Of a stretch of 8,247 bases of DNA, positions 1 to 6,749 are shown piece by piece. The translations under genes were made by a program, and so were the position numbers. The stretch lies in NCBI GenBank assembly GCA_002298155.1, contig DBME01000094.1, positions 11,734 to 19,980 on the forward strand, given 5' to 3'. This DNA comes from Holophagaceae bacterium UBA706. Lineage in GTDB: Bacteria; Acidobacteriota; Holophagae; Holophagales; Holophagaceae. Each line of letters begins with the position of its first letter. Position 1 is the first letter of the stretch. The notes beneath the pieces were generated by a model. That model saw only the letters and a program-made list of their open reading frames with translations, was not told the DNA's origin and did no database searches.

Positions 1-1
1 G

Positions 2-841
2 GCCCACGGAGGCGAGCTTGTCGGCCTGGGTGAGCTGGAGGCGGGTGTCCGCGATCTGCCGGGTCATCTCGTTGAAGGACTTGGCGAGGCTTCCCAGTTC
101 GTGGTGCCCGTCCACCTTGATGGTCGTGGTCAGGTCGCCCTGGGCCACGCGACGGGTCCCTTCCATGAGGGCCTCCACGGGGCGGACCACCAGCTTGCGG
201 TTCAGCCACCAGAGGATCGCGCTGCTGCAGAACACCACGAGGCCGGCCAGGAGGAGCATCACCTGGCGCCCATGGGCCATGTCCTTGTCGGCCTCGGCCA
301 GGGAGACGTTCACGTCCAGGACGCCCAGCACGCTCTGCTGGCGGTCGTGGGCGTGGCATTCGGCCGTGTAGCAGGAGGGCTCGTTGGGGATGGGGTTGAT
401 GATCCCCAGCACCCGGGTGCCGTCCGTGTCGCGGAAGATCCGGGCCCTGGCGTTGACGTCCAGGCGTTCCAGGGGCTTGCCTTCGGCATGGCAGGCGTAG
501 CAGGCTTCGCCGCGCTTGTTGAGGACCGTGCCCATCTCCCCGACGTCCGAGGAGAACATGATGCGGCCCTCCTTGTTGAAGAGGCGCACCTTGCGGATGC
601 CTTCGCTGCGCAGCCCGCCGACGGTGCGGATCTGCCGGTGCAGGCCGTCCCGCCGGTTCTCGAGCATGTCGTAATGGGTGCTGCTCTTGATGGTCTCGCC
701 AAGCTGGTTCGCGTTGCGGGTCAGCTGCCGGACCAGTTCGTCGTTGTGGGACCGCATGATCAGGCCGGCCATGCTGCCGATGGCCAGAGCCGACACGAGG
801 CCGGCTCCGACGATCAGGCGGGTCCCGATCCGGGTGCCCAT
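2..841 (-). CDS. Membrane sensor histidine kinase with periplasmic di-haem motif domain (N-terminal part, cut by window edge)
   Basis: The visible 280 residues are the sensor half of a two-component kinase. A hydrophobic segment at about residues 8-28 anchors it. A periplasmic domain (about 30-190) follows, then a second membrane segment (about 194-213), a HAMP linker (about 214-265) and the start of the dimerisation helix, ending in ADKLASVG just before the expected phospho-accepting His. The periplasmic part carries CYACH (C114, C117, H118) and CYTAECH (C157, C162, H163). These are a CxxCH and a CxxxxCH motif, both patterns used for covalent c-type haem attachment. It probably senses redox state or a haem ligand in the periplasm and signals to a response regulator outside the window. 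The ATG lies one base after the upstream hybB-like stop (TAG-C-ATG), behind a GAGGAAGGGG stretch, so it is likely translationally coupled to that operon. The catalytic ATPase domain is not in view, so activity is inferred from architecture. Confidence 0.9.
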   Translation of the reverse strand, partial: MGTRIGTRLIVGAGLVSALAIGSMAGLIMRSHNDELVRQLTRNANQLGETIKSSTHYDMLENRRDGLHRQIRTVGGLRSEGIRKVRLFNKEGRIMFSSDVGEMGTVLNKRGEACYACHAEGKPLERLDVNARARIFRDTDGTRVLGIINPIPNEPSCYTAECHAHDRQQSVLGVLDVNVSLAEADKDMAHGRQVMLLLAGLVVFCSSAILWWLNRKLVVRPVEALMEGTRRVAQGDLTTTIKVDGHHELGSLAKSFNEMTRQIADTRLQLTQADKLASVG

Positions 842-842
842 G

Positions 843-2030
843 CTATTCCCCTTCCTCGGCGGGAATCAGGCGGGGCGCGGGCATTTTGGCCTTCCGGGCC
901 GTGAACTTGCTTTCGGGGAAGATCGGCAGGAACCGGGTGGCCAGGGCGAAGACCGCCATGGCGATGCCAACCAGGGCCACGGAGACGGTGACTTCCATGA
1001 CGGAGGGGACATAGTGCCCGCCGGCGGCGCGCTCCATGCCGGTGACGCTGACGTTGAGGCGGTTGACCACGAAGCCCATGACCGCCAGGAAGGCGCCCAG
1101 CACCAGGCCCGTGGGATTCTCGCGCACCTTGCGGATGGCCAGGAGGATCACGGGGGCCAGGACGCCGATGGTGAACTCCAGCAGGAACATCCGGCCTTCA
1201 TAGGTGAAGTTGAGGATGTCGTGGTAGGAACCGTTGCGCACGATGACCTGCATGCGCATCAGGCCGTAGATGCCCAGGACGGCCACGATGGGGCGGCCCA
1301 GGGGGGCGAGGAGATCCATCTCAAGATGCCTGCCGAAGGCGCGGCCGCTGAGGAAGGACTCCAGGATCACCATGCCCAGGCCGGCGCCGATGGCCGACGT
1401 GAAGAAGAACAGGGGCAGGAGCTGGGAATACCACAGGGGATGCAGCTTGGAGGGCACGATCAGGTAGAGGGAGCCCAGGGAGGACTGGTGCAGGGTGGAG
1501 AGCATGACGCCGATGATGACCAGGGGCGTGATGAGCTTGTGGATCAGGTGGGAGATCTTGTGGAACCCGAAGCGCTCCAGGACGGCCGGAGAGAATTCCA
1601 GGGCCAGAACGGAGGTGTAGAGCATCACGCACCAGGCCACCTCGAACATGACGGAGTGGGGATTCCAGTAGATGATGGCGTGCCAGATGCGCCAGGGCTG
1701 GCCCAGGTCGAGCAGCAGGGCGATGACCACGAAGACGTAGCCCAGGAAGCCGGTGAGGATCGTGGGGCGGACGATGGGCTCGAACTTCTTGAGGTTGAAG
1801 AGGTGCACGCAGGCCGTGACGGTGAAGGCGCCGGCGGCCAGACCGACTCCGCAGAGGAGGTCGAAGCCGATCCAGAGGCCCCAGGGGAACCGGTCGCTGA
1901 GGTTGGTCACGGCGCCGAGTCCGCGGGTGAAGCGGAGGTAGGTGATGATCAGGAAGGCCAGGGTGAAGATGGCGCAGAGGATGCTCCAGAAGCCTACCCG
2001 GTAGCGATCGGACTTGATGCGCTGATCCAT
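843..2030 (-). CDS. hybB: HybB/NrfD-type quinone-interacting integral membrane subunit
   Basis: A 395-residue polytopic protein with about ten hydrophobic helices, near residues 13-32, 50-77, 90-110, 127-147, 165-182, 203-226, 246-262, 281-300, 307-326 and 346-366. This matches the long form of the NrfD/HybB family; E. coli HybB is about 390 residues. Family-like stretches include FPWGLWIGFDLL (48-59), FNL-KKFEPIVRPTILTGFLGY (78-98) and the LSTLHQSSLGSLYL / HPLW / LLPLF series (178-208). Proteins of this family exchange electrons between the menaquinone or ubiquinone pool and a partner ferredoxin subunit, and some contribute to proton translocation. Its start overlaps the stop of the preceding HybA-type gene by one base (TAATG), so the two are almost certainly one complex. 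The symbol marks family resemblance only: no [NiFe]-hydrogenase subunit is in this window, and the natural partner could instead be a cytochrome or a molybdoenzyme. Confidence 0.93.
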   Translation of the reverse strand: MDQRIKSDRYRVGFWSILCAIFTLAFLIITYLRFTRGLGAVTNLSDRFPWGLWIGFDLLCGVGLAAGAFTVTACVHLFNLKKFEPIVRPTILTGFLGYVFVVIALLLDLGQPWRIWHAIIYWNPHSVMFEVAWCVMLYTSVLALEFSPAVLERFGFHKISHLIHKLITPLVIIGVMLSTLHQSSLGSLYLIVPSKLHPLWYSQLLPLFFFTSAIGAGLGMVILESFLSGRAFGRHLEMDLLAPLGRPIVAVLGIYGLMRMQVIVRNGSYHDILNFTYEGRMFLLEFTIGVLAPVILLAIRKVRENPTGLVLGAFLAVMGFVVNRLNVSVTGMERAAGGHYVPSVMEVTVSVALVGIAMAVFALATRFLPIFPESKFTARKAKMPAPRLIPAEEGE

Positions 2031-2761
2031 TACTCACCCCTTTCGTTCTTCGCGACTTCATCGCGGCGGCTCGTGATCCAGTGGATGGCGTAGAGCGACG
2101 TGCCCCACACCGTCACGAAGTCGGGCAGCTTGGACAGCACCTGCCAGGTGCGCATGGGCGGGGGATCGTCGGTCAGGTTCGTCTTGAGCCCCAGGGCGCC
2201 GAAGGGGACGGCGGAGAGCATCAGGACGCCGGTGCCGCCGGCTTCCTTGATGCCATAGACCGCATCCACGTAACCCGAGGGATTGGCCCGGATCCGTTCG
2301 CGGGCATCCATGATCAGGTTGTTGCGCTCGCCGAACACGGTGGCGCCGTAGGCGCAGGCCGTGGCGCAGGCGGTGGACTGGCCTTCCTTGACCCGGTCGT
2401 AGCACATGATGCACTTGCCGACGATGGGCACGGCGCGGTCCCACTGGTACTTGGGAACGTCGAAGGGGCACGCCATCATGCAGTAGCGGCAGCCCATGCA
2501 CTTCTCGGAGTCATAGACCACCGGCCCTTCCGGGGTCTTGCGCAGGGCCCCCACGGGGCAGACCGAAGCGCAGGTGGGCACCAGGCAGTGCATGCAGAGC
2601 TTCCGGACATTGGCCCCGTTGTGGTCCTCGACCACCGTGTAGGTGTAGGCCGTCGGATGGTCCTCGACCGCCCCAGGGAGTTTGTTCTGCTCCTTGCACG
2701 CCTCGGAGCAAGCATTGCACCCGACGCATTTCGTCGAATCGTAGAGAAGTCCGACCGTCAT
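2030..2761 (-). CDS. hybA: HybA-type ferredoxin subunit with four [4Fe-4S] clusters
   Basis: A 243-residue electron-transfer subunit with sixteen cysteines in four groups: C12/C15/C18/C22, C56/C59/C64/C68, C88/C91/C94/C98 and C117/C120/C132/C136. This is the layout of HybA/DmsB/NrfC proteins that bind four [4Fe-4S] clusters. The opening GLLYDSTKCVGC and the late VLMLSAVPFGALGL (179-192) resemble E. coli HybA in particular. A moderately hydrophobic stretch (about 213-230), followed by SRRDEVAK, looks like the C-terminal membrane anchor of HybA. The start is set by a GGGAGG element four bases before the ATG. The frame upstream is open for some distance but has no ATG, GTG or TTG, so the Tat signal that HybA normally carries is absent. 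It probably relays electrons between the HybB-like protein encoded next and an unidentified partner. It is first in its operon, with no catalytic subunit before it. Confidence 0.93.
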   Translation of the reverse strand: MTVGLLYDSTKCVGCNACSEACKEQNKLPGAVEDHPTAYTYTVVEDHNGANVRKLCMHCLVPTCASVCPVGALRKTPEGPVVYDSEKCMGCRYCMMACPFDVPKYQWDRAVPIVGKCIMCYDRVKEGQSTACATACAYGATVFGERNNLIMDARERIRANPSGYVDAVYGIKEAGGTGVLMLSAVPFGALGLKTNLTDDPPPMRTWQVLSKLPDFVTVWGTSLYAIHWITSRRDEVAKNERGE

Positions 2762-2844
2762 GCGGCCTCCCGTTCCTTTGATTTTTGACTGGCCCGGACA
2801 GACACCGTGGCCCCCTATGTGACTGGATGATTGGATCCTACTCC

Positions 2845-2868
2845 ATTCTGGACCTCTATGTCGTTAAT
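2845..2868 (+). repeat. Direct repeat copy 1, candidate operator
   Basis: The pattern is ATTCTGGACC, five variable bases, then GTCGTTAAT. It recurs at 2888-2911 with only the five middle bases changed. Each copy also has weak dyad symmetry of the form TT-N3-GAC-N6-GTC-N3-AA, as expected for a dimeric DNA-binding protein. It lies 84 bp upstream of the hybA-like start. The regulator is not identifiable from the window; a response regulator paired with the haem kinase is one possibility, by inference only. Confidence 0.6.
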
Positions 2869-2887
2869 AGATGTAGCCGGGGTTCGT

Positions 2888-2911
2888 ATTCTGGACCAGT
2901 TGGTCGTTAAT
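2888..2911 (+). repeat. Direct repeat copy 2, candidate operator
   Basis: This is the second copy of ATTCTGGACC-N5-GTCGTTAAT, starting exactly 43 bp after copy 1. That is close to four helical turns, so both copies face the same side of the DNA. In this copy the centre improves the dyad to GACCA-GT-TGGTC. It lies 109 bp upstream of the maeA start and could serve either or both divergent genes. Confidence 0.6.
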
Positions 2912-3020
2912 TGTGATGCGCGTCACCCCCCCTCGGGACCTGAATCGAGAACGAGGCGCAAGATAGCTTTACAAAGAGGGTTAGAATACTGGCGAACCCA
3001 TTCCAGGCTGGAGGCAGGCC

Positions 3021-4733
3021 ATGCGTACGTTCGCCTTCAAGATCGACCCGATGACGGGCGAGGAATACTACGAGGTCTTCGCCAGGGGAAGGCAGCTCCT
3101 GAACGATCCCCACCTGAACAAGGCCTCCAGCTTCACCCGGGAGGAGCGTCAGGCCCTGGGCCTGGAGGGGCTGGTGCGGTCAGCCGTCTCCCCCCTCGAC
3201 CACCAGGTGAGCCGGGCCTACGAGGCCTTCCAGCACAAGCCGGACGACCTGGAGAAGTACATCTTCCTGGTGGCCCTCCAGGACCGCAGCGAAGTCATCT
3301 TCTACAAGCTGGTCACGGACCACCTGAAGGAGATGGTGCCCATCGTCTACACCCCCACCGTCGGCACGGCCTGCCTGCAGATGAGCAGCATCCAGCGGCG
3401 GTTCCGCGGGCTCTACGTGACGCCCGAGAACATCGGGAACATCGACGAGGTGTTCCAGAACATCACCCTGCCCCAGGTCAACCTCATCGTCGTGACTGAC
3501 GGCGAGCGCATCCTGGGCCTGGGCGACCTGGGTTCGGACGGCATGGGCATCCCCGTGGGCAAGGTCAGCCTCTACGTGGCCGCCGGCGGCCTCCACCCCC
3601 ATGTGTGCCTCCCGGTGTGCCTCGACGTGGGCACCAACAACCAGCGGCTCCTGGACGACCCCTACTACCTGGGCTACCGCCATCTCCGCCTGCGCGGCGA
3701 GGAGTACGAGAAGGTGGTCGAGACCTTCGTCCTGGCCGTCAAGCGCCACTTCCCCGACGCCCTCCTCCAGTGGGAGGACTTCGGCAAATCCACCGCCTTC
3801 AAGAACCTCGAACGGTACCGCGACCGGATCCTCTCCTTCAACGACGACATCCAAGGCACCGGTTCCACGTCCCTGGCGGCCCTCATGACCGCCATGCGAA
3901 TCAAGAAGAGCCGCTTCTCCGACGAGCGCTACCTCATCGTGGGCATGGGCCAGGCGGGAACGGGGATCTCCCTGAACATCCTGGCGGCCCTGGAGGCCGA
4001 AGGGCTCACCGCGGAGCAGGCCCGGGCCCGCGTCTTCGCGGTGGACCAGCAGGGGCTCCTCCTCGAGGACGACCCCGCACTTGAAGCCCCCCAGCGGCCC
4101 ATGGCCCAGCCCCGGGCCGCAGTGGCCGGTTGGAAGCTGGAATCGGAGAACCGCATCTCCATGATGGACGTGGTGCGCAACGCCCGCCCCACCGTCCTGG
4201 TCGGCGTCACGGCCCAGACCGGCCTGTTCAGCGAGGCCGTGCTGCAGGAAGTGGCCCGCGCCACGGACCGCCCCATCGTCTTCGCCCTGTCGAACCCCAC
4301 CTCCAAGTGCGAGGCCACCCCCGAGCAGGTGTGGAAGGCCACGGACGGCAAGGGCCTGGTGGCCACCGGCAGCCCCTTCCCCCCCATGGAGTGGAACGGC
4401 CGCACCCTGCGCTCCTCCCAGTGCAACAACATGTACATCTTCCCCGGCGTGGGCCTGGGCGCCCTGGTTGCCAAGGCCTCCAAGATCACCGACGGCATGC
4501 TCCTCGCGGCCAGCCGCGCCATCAGCAACATGGTCACCCACGAACAGGAGGCCATGGGCCTCATGCTTCCCGAAATGGAGGACATCCGGAAGGCCTCCGC
4601 CGCCGTGGCCCTGGCCGTGGCACGCCAGGCCCGGGAGGAAGGCCTGGGCCGCCGCCTCGACGACGACCAGCTGGCCCGGATGGTGGCCAAGGCGCAGTGG
4701 GAACCCCACTTCACGCCGTTCCGGGCGGGGTAG
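3021..4733 (+). CDS. maeA: NAD-dependent malic enzyme (malate dehydrogenase, oxaloacetate-decarboxylating)
   Basis: Malic enzyme converts L-malate to pyruvate and CO2 with reduction of NAD(P), linking the TCA cycle to pyruvate in the cytoplasm. At 570 residues it matches the long MaeA/mitochondrial type. Visible landmarks are the VYTPTVG motif (109-115) with the catalytic Tyr110; ERILGLGDLGSDGMGIPVGK (162-181) with Arg163 and the general-base Lys181; metal ligands Glu252, Asp253 and Asp276 in WEDF and FNDDIQGTG; the dinucleotide loop IVGMGQAGTG (306-315); and substrate or cofactor asparagines in FALSNPTSK (421-429) and QCNNMYIFPG (467-476). All key residues are present. The ATG is preceded by GGAGG at a six-base spacing. 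NAD preference is inferred from the family subtype; the region after the Rossmann fold (VFAVDQQGLL) does not settle NAD against NADP. It is transcribed alone, divergent from the hybA-like operon and convergent with the next gene. Confidence 0.97.
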   Translation: MRTFAFKIDPMTGEEYYEVFARGRQLLNDPHLNKASSFTREERQALGLEGLVRSAVSPLDHQVSRAYEAFQHKPDDLEKYIFLVALQDRSEVIFYKLVTDHLKEMVPIVYTPTVGTACLQMSSIQRRFRGLYVTPENIGNIDEVFQNITLPQVNLIVVTDGERILGLGDLGSDGMGIPVGKVSLYVAAGGLHPHVCLPVCLDVGTNNQRLLDDPYYLGYRHLRLRGEEYEKVVETFVLAVKRHFPDALLQWEDFGKSTAFKNLERYRDRILSFNDDIQGTGSTSLAALMTAMRIKKSRFSDERYLIVGMGQAGTGISLNILAALEAEGLTAEQARARVFAVDQQGLLLEDDPALEAPQRPMAQPRAAVAGWKLESENRISMMDVVRNARPTVLVGVTAQTGLFSEAVLQEVARATDRPIVFALSNPTSKCEATPEQVWKATDGKGLVATGSPFPPMEWNGRTLRSSQCNNMYIFPGVGLGALVAKASKITDGMLLAASRAISNMVTHEQEAMGLMLPEMEDIRKASAAVALAVARQAREEGLGRRLDDDQLARMVAKAQWEPHFTPFRAG

Positions 4734-4737
4734 CCTC

Positions 4738-4752
4738 CCGGAACGCTTCCGG
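4738..4752. terminator. Hairpin in convergent gap, possible bidirectional transcript end
   Basis: CCGGAA-CGC-TTCCGG forms a perfect 6-bp stem with a 3-base loop. It fills almost all of the 19 bp between the maeA stop and the stop of the convergent phosphoribosyltransferase-like gene. No U-tract follows in either direction, so it is not a classical intrinsic terminator. It may stabilise both 3' ends or assist termination. Confidence 0.4.
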
Positions 4753-5631
4753 TCAATCACTCCAGGCATGCCCGATGAATTCCGGCCGGCAGGGCGAGAG
4801 CACATGCCGCAGCACGCTGCCCGTATGGGATTCGTCGAACAACGGCTTCATGACTTCCTCGAACCTCGTGAGGGTCGTGCCCTTGGCGACGTCCTCGTCG
4901 AACAGCAGGGCAGGCCCGGCCCGGAAGGCATCCAGGTACGCCAGGTCGCTGGGGGCCAGGATGGGATCCTGGTCGTTGCGCTTGAACATCGAGAAACGCA
5001 CGAAGTAGAGCGGTGCGTCCACGAGGTTGGCGAAGACCAGCCCCGACATGATCGAACCGTGCGCCGCGCCGACCACGACGGAGGGCTTGAAGGAGGCCAG
5101 GACGGAATCCGCCAGGGCCTGGATCCACCGGGGGTTCGAGGCCCGCCAGGTGTACTTGTCCTTGGCGTTGGCATACACGAAGCCCAGGATGATCTCCGGC
5201 AGCGAAGCCGCGAAGCGCTCCAGGCGCGCCGGGGCGTCCCGATCGAGGGCATACACGGCCCGCGCCGTGGCGATGGAATCCTGGAAGACCTCGTTGGCAT
5301 GGCGCAGGACCACGGCTGGATAGTGCGCCTGGAACCGGCTGGTCTCGGAGACCTCGAAGTAGTACGTCGGATGGAGGGGAAGGCCCTGCTCCACGCAGAT
5401 CTTGTAGTTGAGCGCCACGTTCACCAGGGCCGGCGCCAGCAGGTAGAGGCGCATGCATGCGTCCCAGTACGGCGGAGGCGCCGAGGCCGGGGCGGCCAGG
5501 GCGGCGTCCCTTCCGGCGAGCACCTCGGGGAGGAGGGCCCTGATCTGATCCAGGACCTCCTCGTACGAGGCTTCGAAGGTCATCTCCTCGGGCGGGTTCT
5601 CCCAGTCCGCGTAGACGAGGCGGTGAAGCAT
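4753..5631 (-). CDS. Phosphoribosyltransferase-like protein with a long unrecognised N-terminal region
   Basis: A 292-residue protein. The last ~110 residues look like a type I phosphoribosyltransferase. SVVVGAAHGSIMSGLVFANL (184-203) fits the strand and pyrophosphate loop, and GPALLFDEDVAKGTTL (239-254) fits the PRPP-binding signature, usually hydrophobic-DD-x3-TGxT. Here the acidic pair is D245/E246 with D247 following, and AKGTT replaces the usual TTGTT. The first ~180 residues are mostly helical in appearance, with several aromatic residues, and I do not recognise them. The acceptor base or substrate is unknown. The protein has no signal peptide and is presumably cytoplasmic. Its ATG shares one base with the lpxD stop (TGATG), so it is probably expressed by coupling; the upstream Shine-Dalgarno-like sequence is weak. 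The open frame continues upstream inside lpxD, but homology-like content begins at this ATG. Assignment to the fold is fairly confident; the function is open. Confidence 0.8.
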   Translation of the reverse strand: MLHRLVYADWENPPEEMTFEASYEEVLDQIRALLPEVLAGRDAALAAPASAPPPYWDACMRLYLLAPALVNVALNYKICVEQGLPLHPTYYFEVSETSRFQAHYPAVVLRHANEVFQDSIATARAVYALDRDAPARLERFAASLPEIILGFVYANAKDKYTWRASNPRWIQALADSVLASFKPSVVVGAAHGSIMSGLVFANLVDAPLYFVRFSMFKRNDQDPILAPSDLAYLDAFRAGPALLFDEDVAKGTTLTRFEEVMKPLFDESHTGSVLRHVLSPCRPEFIGHAWSD

Positions 5632-6632
5632 CAGAGTGCGCCCTTGGCCTTGAGCGTCTTGATGATGCCCGGGAGGCGGTTCAGCGCGGCCTGGCATTCC
5701 AGCCACTGCTTGTGCGGCCGGGCCAGATAGCCGGACATGAAGCTGTTGTCGGGGATGTCCTTGCCGATCATGGTGTTGCCGGTGCAGATGGTTCCGCTGC
5801 CGATGTGGATGTGCCCGGCCGTGCCCACCTTGCCCGCCAGGGTCACGTGGTGGCCCAGGGTCGTGCTGCCGGAGATGCCGGTCATGGAGGCGATGACGCA
5901 ATGTTCGCCCACCTGGACGTTGTGCGCGATCTGGCAGAGATTGTCGATCTTCGTGCCCGCGGCGATGCGGGTGGGGCCCAGGGCGCCGCGGTCCACCGAG
6001 GTGGTCGCGCCCAGTTCCACGTCGTCCCCGATCTCCACCCAGCCCACCTGGGGGATCTTCTGGTGCACGCCCTGGACCGGCACGTAGCCGAAGCCGTCCG
6101 AGCCCACGACGCTGTTGGCGTGGATCCGCACCCGGGCACCCAGGATCGTCCGCCGGTAGAGCACCACGCCCGGGAAGAGCTCGCAGTCGTCGCCCAGGAC
6201 ACAGTCCTCGGCGATGTGCACGCCGGGGTGGATCCGCACCCGCGCGCCCACCACCGTGCGGGCACCCACCGTGGAGCCGTAGCCGATCCGGGCATCCTTC
6301 CCCAGCACCGCGGTGGGGTGCACCGGCGTATCGGACCATTCGGGCTCAGGCTCGGGGCAGAGCCAGCCCAGGGTCCTGGCGAAGCCCCAGTAGGCGTTCT
6401 TCATGACCAGCTGGGGCCGCTCCCCCAGGTCCACGTTGGGATCCACCAGGATCACGCCGGCGCCGCTCTCCAGGGCCTTGGCGTGGTACTTGGGATTGGA
6501 GAGGAAGCTCACGGAACGGGGGCCGGCCGTGTCCAGGGGGAGGACGTCCTCCAGGGGGCGGTCTCCCGGGCAGTTCCGCAGGGTTCCTTCAAGGCGTTCG
6601 GCGAGCTCGGCGGCGGTGATGGCGGTGGACAT
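5631..6632 (-). CDS. lpxD: UDP-3-O-(3-hydroxyacyl)glucosamine N-acyltransferase
   Basis: LpxD transfers a 3-hydroxyacyl chain from acyl carrier protein to the 2-amino group of UDP-3-O-acyl-glucosamine, the third step of lipid A synthesis, in the cytoplasm. The 333-residue length is near the usual ~340. The N-terminal uridine-binding domain (about 1-100) includes VSFLSNPKY (41-49). A left-handed beta-helix of hexapeptide repeats follows (about 104-280), for example VHPTAVLGKDARIGYGSTVG. The catalytic histidine is in NLCQIAHNVQVGE at His237, matching E. coli His239, and GSDGFGY (177-183) is also conserved. A C-terminal helix closes the protein. The start follows a GAGAGGAG element eight bases upstream. 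The usual lpx/fab neighbours (fabZ, lpxA, bamA, skp) are missing here. Instead lpxD stands after a 117-bp gap from yjjW and overlaps a phosphoribosyltransferase-like gene by one base. Confidence 0.97.
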   Translation of the reverse strand: MSTAITAAELAERLEGTLRNCPGDRPLEDVLPLDTAGPRSVSFLSNPKYHAKALESGAGVILVDPNVDLGERPQLVMKNAYWGFARTLGWLCPEPEPEWSDTPVHPTAVLGKDARIGYGSTVGARTVVGARVRIHPGVHIAEDCVLGDDCELFPGVVLYRRTILGARVRIHANSVVGSDGFGYVPVQGVHQKIPQVGWVEIGDDVELGATTSVDRGALGPTRIAAGTKIDNLCQIAHNVQVGEHCVIASMTGISGSTTLGHHVTLAGKVGTAGHIHIGSGTICTGNTMIGKDIPDNSFMSGYLARPHKQWLECQAALNRLPGIIKTLKAKGAL

Positions 6633-6749
6633 GGCTGGCTCCTCTCGGAATCGGGACGGTCGGCGGAAAGATGGGCTTCCTGGCCCTGATTTTGAGGCAA
6701 ACCGGCCCCGGCCGTGGCGGAAAAGCGTCCAGCGGCGGACGGTCGGGTC

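Larger units (their letters stand above)
2762..3020. promoter_or_regulatory. Divergent intergenic regulatory region between hybA-like operon and maeA
   Basis: These 259 bp separate two divergently transcribed starts and must hold both promoters. The region is visibly more AT-rich than its surroundings, especially 2840-2990. It contains two imperfect 24-bp direct repeats, listed separately. On the plus strand TAGAAT (2982-2987) is a fair -10 box for maeA, but the hexamer 17 bp upstream (CAAGAT) is a poor -35, so an activator or an unusual sigma factor may be needed. A GGAGG element (3010-3014) sits six bases before the maeA ATG. On the minus strand GGGAGG precedes the hybA-like ATG by four bases. 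I found no convincing sigma-54 -24/-12 pair on either strand and no good sigma-70 pair for the hybA side. Confidence 0.6.

Noticed and set aside
101..904. 267-codon plus-strand open frame opposite the sensor kinase
   Set aside because: It is antisense to the haem-motif kinase, has low-complexity His/Gly/Ala/Asp composition, and shows no start context or motif of its own.
678..2093. 471-codon plus-strand open frame opposite the HybB-like gene
   Set aside because: It is a shadow frame: antisense to a clear membrane-protein gene, with a Gly/Asp/His/Glu/Gln-rich composition typical of reversed GC-rich codons and no recognisable domain.
2982..2987. TAGAAT as a firm maeA -10 promoter
   Set aside because: No acceptable -35 hexamer lies 16-18 bp upstream, so I mention it only as a candidate within the regulatory region.
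3180..4805. 541-codon minus-strand open frame opposite maeA
   Set aside because: Its length comes from few stop codons on the complement of a GC-rich gene. The composition is extremely rich in Gly, His, Val and Asp, and maeA has all catalytic motifs on the other strand.
4753..6339. Upstream extension of the phosphoribosyltransferase frame into lpxD
   Set aside because: The extra ~236 codons are an out-of-frame reading of lpxD, rich in Gly/Arg/Pro. The ATG at 5631 overlapping the lpxD stop is the sensible start.
6703..6714. CGGCC-CC-GGCCG hairpin as terminator after yjjW
   Set aside because: The 2-base loop is sterically unlikely, leaving only four pairs, and only three T residues follow in the direction of transcription.
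6654..6746. 10-bp direct repeat GGACGGTCGG at 6654-6663 and 6737-6746 between yjjW and lpxD
   Set aside because: It is short and GC-only in character in a GC-rich background, with no dyad. It is likely chance without comparative support.
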